From contig JBDHTQ010000001.1 in the NCBI GenBank assembly GCA_039808765.1, forward strand, positions 255,726 to 319,725: a stretch of 64,000 nt of DNA. Reading direction: 5' to 3'. Source of the stretch: JBDHTQ01 sp039808765. GTDB taxonomy: Bacteria > Pseudomonadota > Alphaproteobacteria > UBA2400. The notes under the pieces are model-generated. The model was not told the DNA's origin, did not search any database, and was given only the letters and a program-made list of their open reading frames with translations. Shown here piece after piece: positions 32,756 to 41,586 of the stretch (positions are counted from its first letter, which is position 1; each line of letters starts with the position of its first letter). A program made the translations under genes and the position numbers.

Positions 32756-35311
32756 ATGATCGGCCCTCAATTGTGGGCGATCAAGGGGGTTGAAGGCGTG
32801 CGTATACTGGCTTGGCTTATTTCATCCATCATATTTTTCTGCATAATCGGCTTTATTGTGCTGGTGATGGTTGTTCGTTATTACAGTCAAGACTTGCCCG
32901 ATGTCTCAAGTTTGAAAAATTACAACCCTCCCATTGTTAGTCGCGTGCATGCGTCTGATGGCCGATTGATTGCTGAATTCGCTAGCGAGCGACGTGTTTT
33001 TATGCCCATTAATCGTATTCCTCAACGCGTGATTGATGCTTTTTTGTCTGCCGAAGATAAAAATTTTTATCGTCACCCCGGTATCGATTTTAAAGGGCTA
33101 GTGCGTGCGGTCAGTAATAATGTGAGCAATTATGGTCAAGGCAAACGCCCTGAAGGCGCTTCAACCATCACCCAGCAGGTTGCCAAAAATATGCTCATCG
33201 GCAACGACAGCACGATAACACGTAAAATTAAAGAAGCAATTTTGGCGTTTCGCATTGAGCAAACGTTTACCAAAAACCAAATTCTTGAGCTTTATCTGAA
33301 TGAAATATTTTTGGGGCAGCGTGCTTTTGGCGTCGCTTCTGCCGCGCTTTCATATTTTAATAAGACAGTTGATGAACTGACCGTTGCCGAAGTTGCATTT
33401 CTGGCTGCACTCCCCAAGGCCCCAAACAACTACAATCCTGATAAGTATCATAAAGAAGCAATTGATCGCCGTAATTGGGTTTTGTCGCGTATGCTTGAGA
33501 ACGGAAAAATTACGCCACCAGAATATCAAGACGCCATAAAGCAGGATATTGTCATGGTGCCGAGAAATGAAAAAGAATTTTACCGTGGTGGCGGATACTT
33601 TACCGAAGAAATTCGGCGTGAACTGGTGCAGGTGTATGGTGAAGATTCAGTGCTCAATGGTGGGCTATTGGTGCGTGCAACCATTGATCCGCATATGCAG
33701 GATATTGCGAACAAGGCTTTGCAGAATGGCCTGATTGCCTATGATCGTCAGCGTGGGTGGCGTGGTCCAGTCGCGATGATTGAAGAAGGTCAAAACTTGA
33801 AAGATTTGCTGGCAAAAACGCCTCTTCTGGCGGGGGCAGAAGCATGGCAACTTGCGGGGGTAAGTGATTTTACCTCCAATTCTGCTGAAATTATCTTTAA
33901 GGATGGCAGGCAGGGTATTATTCCCATTGACGAGCTGAAATGGGCAAAATCAAAACTTTCTAAACCCAGCGATGTACTCAAAATTGGCCAAGTTGTGCTG
34001 GTAGAAAAATTACCAAAAGGTGAAAATGCCTATGGATTGCGGCAAATTCCCATCGTGCAGGGGGCACTGGTTGCGATGGATGCCAATACTGGACGGGTTT
34101 TGGCGATGGCGGGTGGCTTTAGTCCGACCATGAGTGCGTTTAATCGTGCGACTCAGGCATGGCGCCAGCCTGGTTCTTCTTTTAAACCTTTTGTTTATAT
34201 GACGGCACTAGAAAATGGGTTTACACCTTCCAGTCTGATATTGGATGCGCCCATAAGCTTGCCACAGGGGCCTGGGATGCCGATGTGGACGCCTGAAAAT
34301 TATACCCACGATTATCTTGGCCCAACCACCTTACGTGTAGGGTTGGAAAAATCTCGTAATTTGATGACCGTACGGCTTGCCGCGCAACTTGGTATGGATA
34401 AAATTGCTTCTACAGCTGAAGCGTTTGGTGTTGTTGATCATTTACCGCGTAATCTGTCCATGTCGCTTGGAGCGGGCGAAACAACTGTGATGCGTCAAAC
34501 CGCAGCTTACGCCCAGATGGTGAACGGGGGGAAGAAGATTGTTCCCACATTGATAGATAGTGTGCAGAATAAGTCAGGCAAAATCATTTATCGACATGAC
34601 GTGCGTGCGTGCAAAGGTTGTCAGCGGGTGCGGTGGCAAGATAATCTTGATGTTCCCGTTATACCTGATTTGCGTCAGCAAATCATTGATCCACGTACAG
34701 CGTATCAAATGGTGCATATTCTTGAAGGCGTGATTACTCGTGGCACAGGTACGCGTATTAAAGGTTTGCCATGGCCGCTTGCAGGTAAAACAGGAACATC
34801 CAATGATGCAAAAGATGCTTGGTTTGTTGGTTTTTCTGCTAATTTGGCCGTGGGGATTTACGTCGGTTATGATCACCCAAAACCCTTAGGTGCTCATCAG
34901 ACAGGGGGAACGGTAGCAGCGCCTATTTTCCGCGATTTCATGCATGGTGCACTTGAAGGAACGCCTCCTGTCCCGTTTAGGGTCCCCTCTGGGCTTCGTT
35001 TGGTTCGTGTTAATCCTGCGACGGGTCAATTGGCAGAAGCGGGAGATCCCGCTGCGATTTGGGAAGCCTTTAAACCGGGTACCGAGCCTAAACCCGGCAT
35101 GATTGAGAGTCCGGTTGATCCTAATGTAAACTGGTCTGAATACCAAAGCTCTTCTGACGCAATTAGCGCTCCCGCTCAAACACCGATGGAGCAAGCAATT
35201 CCAGAAGGAACGCTTCACCAGCCGATGCCGCAGTATTTACCCCCCGCGAATACACCCTCTCCGTCATCCTCAAACGGTAGTGAGGGGAGTGGATTTGGTG
35301 AGATATATTAG
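32756..35311 (+). CDS. mrcA: Penicillin-binding protein 1A
   Basis: This is a bifunctional class A PBP that polymerises and cross-links peptidoglycan. It has 851 residues. A cytoplasmic tail and TM (about 15-43) are followed by the GT51 glycosyltransferase domain (about 65-240, with FLSAEDKNFYRHPG, EGASTITQQVAKN and EIFLGQRAFGVA), an OB-like linker region, and the transpeptidase domain. The SxxK motif is SSFK near residue 472, SxN is SRN, and KTGTS lies near residue 677. A CxxC pair (RACKGCQ) before the last third is seen in other alphaproteobacterial PBP1A as far as I recall. The C-terminal 90 residues are Pro/Ser-rich and disordered. Confidence 0.96.
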   Translation: MIGPQLWAIKGVEGVRILAWLISSIIFFCIIGFIVLVMVVRYYSQDLPDVSSLKNYNPPIVSRVHASDGRLIAEFASERRVFMPINRIPQRVIDAFLSAEDKNFYRHPGIDFKGLVRAVSNNVSNYGQGKRPEGASTITQQVAKNMLIGNDSTITRKIKEAILAFRIEQTFTKNQILELYLNEIFLGQRAFGVASAALSYFNKTVDELTVAEVAFLAALPKAPNNYNPDKYHKEAIDRRNWVLSRMLENGKITPPEYQDAIKQDIVMVPRNEKEFYRGGGYFTEEIRRELVQVYGEDSVLNGGLLVRATIDPHMQDIANKALQNGLIAYDRQRGWRGPVAMIEEGQNLKDLLAKTPLLAGAEAWQLAGVSDFTSNSAEIIFKDGRQGIIPIDELKWAKSKLSKPSDVLKIGQVVLVEKLPKGENAYGLRQIPIVQGALVAMDANTGRVLAMAGGFSPTMSAFNRATQAWRQPGSSFKPFVYMTALENGFTPSSLILDAPISLPQGPGMPMWTPENYTHDYLGPTTLRVGLEKSRNLMTVRLAAQLGMDKIASTAEAFGVVDHLPRNLSMSLGAGETTVMRQTAAYAQMVNGGKKIVPTLIDSVQNKSGKIIYRHDVRACKGCQRVRWQDNLDVPVIPDLRQQIIDPRTAYQMVHILEGVITRGTGTRIKGLPWPLAGKTGTSNDAKDAWFVGFSANLAVGIYVGYDHPKPLGAHQTGGTVAAPIFRDFMHGALEGTPPVPFRVPSGLRLVRVNPATGQLAEAGDPAAIWEAFKPGTEPKPGMIESPVDPNVNWSEYQSSSDAISAPAQTPMEQAIPEGTLHQPMPQYLPPANTPSPSSSNGSEGSGFGEIY

Positions 35312-35545
35312 AGCTAATTGAGATAAAACCAACATGATCGCTCGCATTAGAGCCAAGACCAAGCGGCGTAAACCTGTCTGTGTGGTGTGGGGGGAATAGA
35401 TAAGATCGACCACGCTCACAGCGCGGCTGCAAAGAGTTGTTTGAAAAAGGGATGCAACAGCCGCAAGCAGGTAAGAGATAGCTGCTTCGCACAGTCTAAA
35501 ATCAAATAATCACGATCACCAGAATCTATGAGCTTAACAGGAAAG

Positions 35546-35621
35546 TGGTGCCTGGAGACGGAATTGAACCGCCGACACGGGGATTTTCAGTCCCCTGCTC
35601 TACCAACTGAGCTATCCAGGC
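35546..35621 (-). tRNA. tRNA-Phe (anticodon GAA)
   Basis: A 76-base cloverleaf reads 5' GCCTGGATAGCTC on the minus strand. The acceptor arms GCCTGGA/TCCAGGC pair fully, the D-arm is GCTC/GAGC, the anticodon stem is GGGGA/TCCCC with loop CTGAAAA (anticodon GAA), and the T-arm is GGCGG/CCGTC with TTCAATT. The 3' CCA is encoded. Confidence 0.97.
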
Positions 35622-36007
35622 CATGCGCAAACTGCGTAGGCGAACTTATAAGCACGAATGAATGTTAAATCAAGAGTTTTTATAGCCTTTAGCATGTTAA
35701 AAAATCAGTATAGATAAATTAAGTGAATCACTTGAGGTTTTTTCACTATTCCATGTCAATAAATTTTTATGAAGGCACAGTTGGGTAAGGGCTTTATATA
35801 AAGACAGCATTTTGACTGGATACGGCGTCGATCATGGGGTGGGCGTTAGGCGAGAGATTGCATGGTGAAGACATAGGTGAGCAGTCATATGAAAAAATGC
35901 GGATTCGAATTTTGAAAACGTCTTTGATATCTACTGTGCTGTGTTGTCTTTTTACATGTCATGACTATAAATTATTCTTCGATCTTTCATTGATTAGGTC
36001 ATAGAAT
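35622..36007. other. Intergenic region after tRNA-Phe
   Basis: About 390 AT-rich bases separate tRNA-Phe from the terminator at 36008. They should include the tRNA promoter, but no clear -10/-35 pair is seen. The only possible gene is a 35-codon frame at 35897-36004, listed separately. Confidence 0.5.
35897..36004 (+). CDS. Possible 35-aa signal-peptide-like peptide
   Basis: The frame reads MRIRILKTSLISTVLCCLFTC then a short polar tail, like a lipoprotein signal peptide with Cys at the right place, or a small membrane peptide. It ends four bases before the hairpin at 36008-36038, which has T-runs on both sides and could end its transcript. No clear ribosome binding site precedes the ATG, so the call is tentative. 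Confidence 0.2.
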   Translation: MRIRILKTSLISTVLCCLFTCHDYKLFFDLSLIRS

Positions 36008-36038
36008 AAAAGCCCCGATCATGTCGATCAGGGCTTTT
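36008..36038 (-). terminator. Bidirectional intrinsic terminator
   Basis: AAAAGCCCCGATC and GATCAGGGCTTTT form a near-perfect stem around a four- to five-base loop, with T-runs on both strands. It lies about 60 bases after the stop of the Gly-rich lipoprotein gene on the minus strand. Confidence 0.9.
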
Positions 36039-36098
36039 AAATTTAACGCTTATCTATACATCATGTACACTACACGGCGTAATAATCTACTCAGGACT

Positions 36099-36818
36099 CT
36101 ACCGTGGCGCTAGACCCGGCGGCGTTACGGGCACTGCGGCCGGCGTTACGGGCACTGCGGCCGGCGTTACGGGCGGCGGCACTGCGTCTCGCAGCACATT
36201 TACGGTTACATCGTGGACATCAATATTGGCGTCAGAGCTAGAGGTAGAGGTAGAGGTAGAGGTAGAGGTAGAGCGAGCGTTACCACCAGCACCACCGGCA
36301 CCACCAGCACCACCGGCACCACCGGCACCACCAGCACCACCGGCACCACCGGCACCACCAACACCAACACCACCGGCACCACCGGCACCACCAGTCGCAC
36401 TTGCATTACCACCCTCAACACTGATATTCGTTCTAAGCAGGCCTCTTCCCGCAGCCGACGCCATCTTCGCTGCCGCAGCCGACGCTCTTAATCCTGCAAT
36501 GCCATCAACAACCTCTCCCGCACCAATTAATACGCCGGTCAATTGTTGTGCAACAGAAGGCCCTTGAACTAACACTTCCTGTTCTTCTCTCTGAATTATC
36601 TCGCCGTTCCGTCCATATACGGTGCGGGCAACTACTTCTTTCGCAGTGGTTGGCGACATCATACCCACTCTGGCTTCACCCACTAAAAGTGCACGGGGAG
36701 GTTCGAGTTCACCATCTGCGCGGTAATTAGTGGCTATGTGTGTTGTGCATCCATTTGAAAACGTAACTACCCCTGCAATCAGTACTCCTTTAAAAGCACG
36801 ACGAACAGAACTTTCCAT
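36099..36818 (-). CDS. Lipoprotein with Gly-Gly-Ala and Pro-Val-Thr repeats (239 aa)
   Basis: Residues 1-24 form a lipoprotein signal (VRRAFKGVLIAGVVTFSNGC, lipobox-like SNGC), so the mature protein should be anchored to the envelope. Residues 25-140 look folded and show RALLVGEARVGMMSPTTAKE and VYGRNGEIIQREEQEVLVQG. Then come about 12 Gly-Gly-Ala triplets (residues about 143-178), a Ser-Thr run, a short segment (DANIDVHDVTVNVLRDAV) and a C-terminal Pro-Val-Thr-Pro-Ala-Ala repeat. A site AAGGAG lies upstream at usual spacing. I recognise no family. The Gly-rich part resembles flexible, collagen-like or surface linkers. It has a strong terminator downstream and is a single-gene unit. Confidence 0.8.
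   Translation of the reverse strand: MESSVRRAFKGVLIAGVVTFSNGCTTHIATNYRADGELEPPRALLVGEARVGMMSPTTAKEVVARTVYGRNGEIIQREEQEVLVQGPSVAQQLTGVLIGAGEVVDGIAGLRASAAAAKMASAAGRGLLRTNISVEGGNASATGGAGGAGGVGVGGAGGAGGAGGAGGAGGAGGAGGAGGNARSTSTSTSTSTSSSDANIDVHDVTVNVLRDAVPPPVTPAAVPVTPAAVPVTPPGLAPR
36120..36180. repeat. 21-bp tandem repeat at the lipoprotein C-terminus
   Basis: On the plus strand GGCGTTACGGGCACTGCGGCC is repeated from 36120, 36141 and 36162, the last partial. On the coding (minus) strand it encodes the seven-residue Pro-Val-Thr-Pro-Ala-Ala-Val unit. Confidence 0.8.
36240..36393. repeat. Low-complexity tandem repeats coding Ser-Thr and Gly-Gly-Ala
   Basis: From 36240 to about 36272 a six-base unit (GAGGTA on the plus strand) is repeated five times and encodes Ser-Thr on the minus strand. 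From about 36283 to 36393 a nine-base unit (CACCGGCAC type on the plus strand) repeats about twelve times and encodes Gly-Gly-Ala. Such arrays can change copy number by slippage without breaking the frame. Confidence 0.85.
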
Positions 36819-37079
36819 CTTTTAATCTCCTTAAAATCTTAGTGAGGTGTGGCAAAAAAATATTTTACCGCTTGATTACCTGTAGACACTATTGTTAGCA
36901 GTTTTTTAACCACACTACAAGTAAAAGAGAAAAAAAATTAAGATAATTTTAGTCAATATTGATAAAAAATTAGTTTACATCTTTCTTGTTTTTTATCGCG
37001 ACTATTCTACCGCTTGCACATATATAAGGAATAAGGTTTAAAACGTTAAGAAGCCTTAATACACAAAGGAGCATAAGAG

Positions 37080-38264
37080 ATGGATCATCCGGAAAAAGAA
37101 ATAACAACAACCTCTAATCCTACCGGACCTACTTCCTGCACCTCATCGATTGAATCGCCCTCCGGCTCTACACCGCGTCCAACAACAGATGCTCAGGCAA
37201 AGGTGTGTGGTCAACGCGGTTGGTGTCGTGGGTTTTCTTTTTTTTCGCTCTCGGGTATTTCCTTTTTTCTTTCAGTGATTGCGGTAACAGTTGCGGTTAC
37301 TGAGCCAATCTGGGGCGAAAAATTGTATGCGTTGCTTTCGCTCCCGTCTATTACGAAAGATTACCAAATTACGCTCGCGCTGAAAAATGATCTTGTCAAA
37401 TTACGTAATCATCAATCTGCCTTCATCACCCAAACGCAGTTGGATGAAATTAAGAAAGAAATCGATGCTCTAAAAACAGTGCGCTCCGCTGAAGCGACCA
37501 CGCAGCCACAGACAGTTCCGGTGCCCGCACCAGACACTGTGGTTTCTGAGCGACTTGAAACACTCAACAAGCAAGCTCTTGAGCGCACTGAAGTGATTGA
37601 ACATGAGCTTAAGCGGACACAAGCCGCACTAAAAGACCTTGAAGCAAAATTCGCGCAACAATCAAATGGGCCAATGGATCGCACGGTATTGGCCGTGATT
37701 CTGCAACTTATTCTTGCTTGGCAGAGTGGCCAGCCTTTCGATAAACCGTGGGAAACAGCAATGACCGTTGTTGAGTCAGCTGATCCACAATTGGCCGCTT
37801 TAATGCGGGAGTCGGCGCCTATGCTTCTGCCTTTGCGTGACAAGGGGCTTCCCACAATCAGCACACTGCAAAACAGTTTTGCTTATGTAGCCGACTCGCT
37901 TGTTTCGTCTTCTGCGAATAGTAGAGACCCTTGGTGGGTGCAACTTTGGCATAATCTGCTCAGTCTTATTTCTGTTCGGCGTCAAGGTGATATGGTTAGT
38001 CCGTCTGATACGTCTTTGCAGGGGTTGTTGGCGCATGCTGAAATCATGTTGAAAGGTGGCGATCTTTCTAATGTGACGGCTTTGCTTGATGGGGTGCCAG
38101 ACACACAAATTACCCCCAATGCGCAAGTCTGGATGACAGAAGCACAGGCTCGGCAACAAGCGGATGTTTTAAGCCAGCAGTTGATTAGCTACATCGTTGG
38201 AAAATTTCCGGCCACACAATCCACTGTAACACCGTTTGATTCCGATGCGGGTATGTCGCAATGA
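37080..38264 (+). CDS. Mitofilin/HemX-like inner-membrane protein (COG4223-type)
   Basis: This protein belongs to the alphaproteobacterial mitofilin-domain group, related to mitochondrial Mic60, and is usually found next to hemY. It has a Pro/Thr/Ser-rich cytoplasmic N-terminus (about 1-50), one TM (about 54-78, FFSLSGISFFLSVIAVTVAV), a coiled coil (about 95-205, ending RTQAALKDLEAKFAQQ), and a C-terminal helical domain in the periplasm (ILQLILAWQSGQPFDKPWE; PWWVQLWHNLLSLISVRRQG), the most family-like part. AAAGGAG precedes the ATG. The stop overlaps the hemY start (ATGA). Here hemC and hemD, common upstream neighbours, are absent. A role in membrane shape is known for some homologues; here it is inference. 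Confidence 0.8.
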   Translation: MDHPEKEITTTSNPTGPTSCTSSIESPSGSTPRPTTDAQAKVCGQRGWCRGFSFFSLSGISFFLSVIAVTVAVTEPIWGEKLYALLSLPSITKDYQITLALKNDLVKLRNHQSAFITQTQLDEIKKEIDALKTVRSAEATTQPQTVPVPAPDTVVSERLETLNKQALERTEVIEHELKRTQAALKDLEAKFAQQSNGPMDRTVLAVILQLILAWQSGQPFDKPWETAMTVVESADPQLAALMRESAPMLLPLRDKGLPTISTLQNSFAYVADSLVSSSANSRDPWWVQLWHNLLSLISVRRQGDMVSPSDTSLQGLLAHAEIMLKGGDLSNVTALLDGVPDTQITPNAQVWMTEAQARQQADVLSQQLISYIVGKFPATQSTVTPFDSDAGMSQ

Positions 38265-39631
38265 TCCGCATCCTTTTACTTCTCATCAAGCTTGCACTGA
38301 TCGTTGCCGCAGCCGTGTGGCTAACCCATCGGCCGGGTGATGTGCAGATCAATTGGCTTGGCTATCGCGTTCATACATCGTTTGCGATTATGATGGTTGT
38401 TATTGCGTTACTGGTGGTTGTTGCGACAGCACTTTACACGCTGTGGCGCAGCGTGATTGCTATTCCGCGCTCGTTTCTGTTGGGGCATTTATCACGTCGT
38501 CAGCGAAAAGGGTATATTGCCCTTACGCAAGGATTGGCTGCTGTGGCTGCAGGCGATGGAAAAGCTGCGCAAAAATATGCAAATCAAGCCGAGAGTTATC
38601 TGAAAGACCCCTCACTCACACTGCTGTTGCAGGCCCAGGCCGCACAAATGAATGGGCATGAAGCAAAGGCAATGCAGTTGTATAACCAAATGATTGCCCA
38701 ACCTAAAACCTCTGCACCGGGGTTGCGTGGATTACTGCAACAGAGCATGCATCAAGGATTGTATGAAGAAGCGCTGGAGATTGCTCATCGCGCAGAAATT
38801 ATGCAACCGCGTGCGGATTGGGTGCTGCAGGCTTTGGTTGAACTCAATGCCCGGCTTGGAAATTGGGATGCTGCTTTAAAAGCGCTGTCTGTAGCCGTGA
38901 AGCAGGGGGCGATGACTCCTGAGCAAGGCAAACACATGCGTTCAACCATTTATATTGCGTTAGGCCAGTTATCTGAGCGAGACCATGAATATGGAATGGC
39001 GCTGCATTATGCCAAGCGGGCGTACAATACATTACCGCACTGGGCGCCCGCAGTCGGCTATTACGCTAAACTATTGATTCGCGCTAAAAATCTGCATGCA
39101 GCCGCGAAAGTTATTGAACGCACGTGGCGCTTCTCTCCGCACCCTCTTTTGGCTCGTTTTTATGAAGATGCCATCGCACACGAAAATGCTCCTGAACGTG
39201 TCAAGCGTTTTGAGCGACTGGCATCGTTTAACCCTTCTTCTGTTGAGTCTCAAAGATGGGTCGCGAAAGCTGCGCTCAATGCACAATTATGGGGCATCGC
39301 ACGTAGCTACCTCGAGCCCTTAGCTGTACGCGACACACATGCCGAAACTTTTTACTTATTGGCTGAGTTAGATGAAAAACAAAATGCTGATGTTGGCAGT
39401 GCTAAAAAATGGATTCAAAAGGCGGCACATTCAGATGCTGATCCAGTGTGGTTTTGCACGATATGTCACCAAAGCGACGTTCATTGGTATGTTGCTTGTC
39501 AAACATGCGGTGCGGTTGCAAGTCTTGTTTGGCAAAAGTCTCATTCAGGACGAGGTACAGGTTGGTCTTCTTCATCCGCTTTGGCGTTGGCGTCCCCCGC
39601 AGCAGAGACAAAAGCGCTGAGCAAGGTTTAA
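38261..39631 (+). CDS. hemY: HemY-like tetratricopeptide membrane protein with C-terminal zinc ribbon
   Basis: The gene overlaps the mitofilin-like gene by four bases. The HemY N-terminal domain has two membrane segments (about 4-20 and 38-64) with the pattern PGDVQINWLGYRVHTSFAI. Residues about 85-370 are TPR-like helices (AAGDGKAAQKYANQAESYL; DWVLQALVELNARLGNWDAA). A C-terminal segment holds WFCTICHQSDVHWYVACQTC, two Cys-x2-Cys pairs like a rubredoxin-type zinc ribbon. Despite its name the family does not catalyse a heme step. It is thought to have a structural or regulatory role at the membrane. The last 45 residues are low-complexity Ser/Ala. Confidence 0.85.
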   Translation: MIRILLLLIKLALIVAAAVWLTHRPGDVQINWLGYRVHTSFAIMMVVIALLVVVATALYTLWRSVIAIPRSFLLGHLSRRQRKGYIALTQGLAAVAAGDGKAAQKYANQAESYLKDPSLTLLLQAQAAQMNGHEAKAMQLYNQMIAQPKTSAPGLRGLLQQSMHQGLYEEALEIAHRAEIMQPRADWVLQALVELNARLGNWDAALKALSVAVKQGAMTPEQGKHMRSTIYIALGQLSERDHEYGMALHYAKRAYNTLPHWAPAVGYYAKLLIRAKNLHAAAKVIERTWRFSPHPLLARFYEDAIAHENAPERVKRFERLASFNPSSVESQRWVAKAALNAQLWGIARSYLEPLAVRDTHAETFYLLAELDEKQNADVGSAKKWIQKAAHSDADPVWFCTICHQSDVHWYVACQTCGAVASLVWQKSHSGRGTGWSSSSALALASPAAETKALSKV

Positions 39632-39692
39632 AAAAATGTCGCGCTCTCAATCACTTCTTGAAGTTACTCATTGATTTGGATTACACAGCATC

Positions 39693-40589
39693 ATGCTGCC
39701 TATTGATTTAAATCCGATGTCTTATCAGCCTTATTTCGTTTCACTTTTGCAGGATACGGAAGGCTATCAACTGCTTGATTCCGGCGATGGTCGAAAACTT
39801 GAACGATTTGGACGCGTTCTGGTTGATCGTCCCGAACCACAAGCAATGTGGGCACCGCGTTTTCCTGATTCATGGAAAAAGGCTGATGGTGTTTTTTCCG
39901 GCGAAGAAGATGCCGATCAAGGCAGATGGAAAACGCATGATGCGTCGTTACAATCGTGGCCGATGCCCGTTCTTAACATCACGGCATTGTGTAAGTTTAG
40001 TGCTTTTCGACACCTTGGCGTGTTTATCGAGCAACTACCCCATTGGGAATGGATGCTTGAGCGTTTAAAACCCGAAAAAAAACTGCTCAATCTTTTTGGG
40101 TATACCGGTGTTGCTTCGCTGTTGGCAGCACAAATGGGAGCCGAGGTTACGCATGTCGATGCCTCTAAAAAAGCAATTGAATGGGCGAAGCAAAACCAGG
40201 TGGCCAGTCAGCTTGAAAAAACCAAAATTCGGTGGATTATGGAAGATGCGCGCAAGTTTGTGGCACGAGAAGTTCGCCGCGGCAAAGTTTATGACGGAAT
40301 TTTGATTGACCCGCCAAAATTCGGGCGCGGGCCAGAAGGTGAGGTCTGGGATATCTTTGCTGATTTGCCCACGCTTTTAAAAGCGAGTGAACAATTGTTG
40401 GCACCCGATGGTTTTATAATTCTCACGTCATATGCTATTCGTGCATCATTTCTTTCATTTGATTGCGTGTTAAAAGAAATTTTGCACAATCGTGGGGGTA
40501 TCTTTTCTAGCGGAGAGGTGGCTGTTCAGGAAAGCGGGGCAGGGCGTATTTTGGCTGCAGCGAATTTTTCGCGTTGGAACGGAGGCTAA
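39693..40589 (+). CDS. Class I SAM-dependent methyltransferase (RlmI/COG1092 type)
   Basis: This enzyme probably methylates cytosine in RNA or a related target. The 298-residue protein has an N-terminal beta-rich region (LDSGDGRKLERFGRVLVDRP) and a C-terminal Rossmann methyltransferase domain: motif I LLNLFGYTGVASLLAAQMGA, VDASKKAIEWAKQN and motif IV GILIDPPKFGRGPEGEVW. It is shorter than Escherichia coli RlmI because the PUA domain is missing or reduced. A start at ATG 39717 (MSYQP) is possible. It is followed by a TrmH-type methyltransferase gene three bases later, so the two RNA-modification genes form an operon. Confidence 0.88.
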   Translation: MLPIDLNPMSYQPYFVSLLQDTEGYQLLDSGDGRKLERFGRVLVDRPEPQAMWAPRFPDSWKKADGVFSGEEDADQGRWKTHDASLQSWPMPVLNITALCKFSAFRHLGVFIEQLPHWEWMLERLKPEKKLLNLFGYTGVASLLAAQMGAEVTHVDASKKAIEWAKQNQVASQLEKTKIRWIMEDARKFVAREVRRGKVYDGILIDPPKFGRGPEGEVWDIFADLPTLLKASEQLLAPDGFIILTSYAIRASFLSFDCVLKEILHNRGGIFSSGEVAVQESGAGRILAAANFSRWNGG

Positions 40590-40592
40590 AAA

Positions 40593-41357
40593 ATGCTTCT
40601 AACAAGCGTAAGCAATCCGGCCGTAAAGTTTGCTGCTAGTTTGGATCAACGCAAAGTGAGGCGCGAAACCAATCTTTTTCTTGCTGAAGGCGAGGATTAT
40701 TTTGCTGTAGCGCAAAAAAAAACGTGGTATCCGCAAACTGTTTTTTATACGCATGCCTCAGCTTATGTTCAATGGGCAAAGGCGGGGAAGGCGCAGTGCT
40801 TTGAGGCTAATGCTGCGGTTATGGCCAAGCTTTCAGGAATGGAAAATCCTCAAGCCGTCATTGGCGTTTTCGAGCAACGCTGGTCAACGCTAACAAACAT
40901 TCAAAGCGGTTTATGGCTGGTTTTGGAGAATGTTCGTGATCCGGGCAACATGGGCACAATCATTCGTACGTGTGATGCTGTGGGTGTAGACGGGATCATT
41001 CTGATTGATCAATGTTGTGACCCTTATGCGCGTGAAGTGGTGCGGGCGAGCATGGGGTCGATTTTTGCTATGCCCCTCATAAAAGCTAATTTTGATGACT
41101 TTTCTGCATTTATTCAATCAAGAGCATGCCCGATCATCGGTACGCATCTTAAAGGAAATATAGATTTTCGTCAGCTGCCAAAAGCACTTGATGCCTTTGT
41201 CATTATGGGAAGTGAAAGCGAAGGGATGAGCGAAAAGATGAGTCTGCTTTGCACACATCTCACGCGCATTCCCATGGTGGGGTTTGCTGAATCTTTAAAT
41301 GTTGCAACCGCAACCGCATTGATGCTTTACGAACTTAAACGCGAAGCACTAAATTAG
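40593..41357 (+). CDS. TrmH/SpoU-family RNA 2'-O-methyltransferase
   Basis: SPOUT enzymes of this family methylate ribose 2'-OH in rRNA or tRNA. The 254 residues include a short N-terminal substrate-binding domain (KFAASLDQRKVRRETNLFL, then AEGEDYFAV) and the SPOUT core. The motifs are LENVRDPGNMGTIIRTCDAV (motif 1), VIMGSESEGM (motif 2) and IPMVGFAESLNVATATALML (motif 3, forming the trefoil knot). GGAGG precedes the ATG. Whether the target is rRNA (RlmB-like) or tRNA cannot be told from the sequence. Confidence 0.93.
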   Translation: MLLTSVSNPAVKFAASLDQRKVRRETNLFLAEGEDYFAVAQKKTWYPQTVFYTHASAYVQWAKAGKAQCFEANAAVMAKLSGMENPQAVIGVFEQRWSTLTNIQSGLWLVLENVRDPGNMGTIIRTCDAVGVDGIILIDQCCDPYAREVVRASMGSIFAMPLIKANFDDFSAFIQSRACPIIGTHLKGNIDFRQLPKALDAFVIMGSESEGMSEKMSLLCTHLTRIPMVGFAESLNVATATALMLYELKREALN

Positions 41358-41457
41358 GTTTTCGCCGCTATTTATATTGTGCATGTGTTACTGCCAGCAT
41401 CGAAAAAGTGATTGGAGTGCAAAAGCAGATGCAATTAAAATGCAGAGAACTTTATCG

Positions 41458-41520
41458 ACGAGAGTGCATCTCTTAAAGACTTATGCACTTTGTATTATTC
41501 TTTTGACGAAATATGTTGTC
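41458..41520. repeat. Diverged copy of the three-hairpin element (first two parts)
   Basis: This stretch reads ACGAGAGTGCATC...TTATGCACTTTG, a stem pair matching the first hairpin of the element at 5820. It is followed by TTATTCTTTTGACG, which is identical over 14 bases to the same position in that element. The remaining part (AAATATGTTGTC) has diverged. It lies in the 230-base gap between two convergent genes. Confidence 0.6.
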
Positions 41521-41586
41521 TCGGATCGCCCGGACTTTGCCATGGTTCACCCAAACAATGCTGTAACGCAAACGTTTTGGAAAATT

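Noticed and set aside
36226..36567. Plus-strand frame encoding Ala-Pro-Pro repeats
   Set aside because: It is the antisense reading of the Gly-Gly-Ala array; the minus-strand gene has a lipoprotein signal, a ribosome binding site and a matching terminator.
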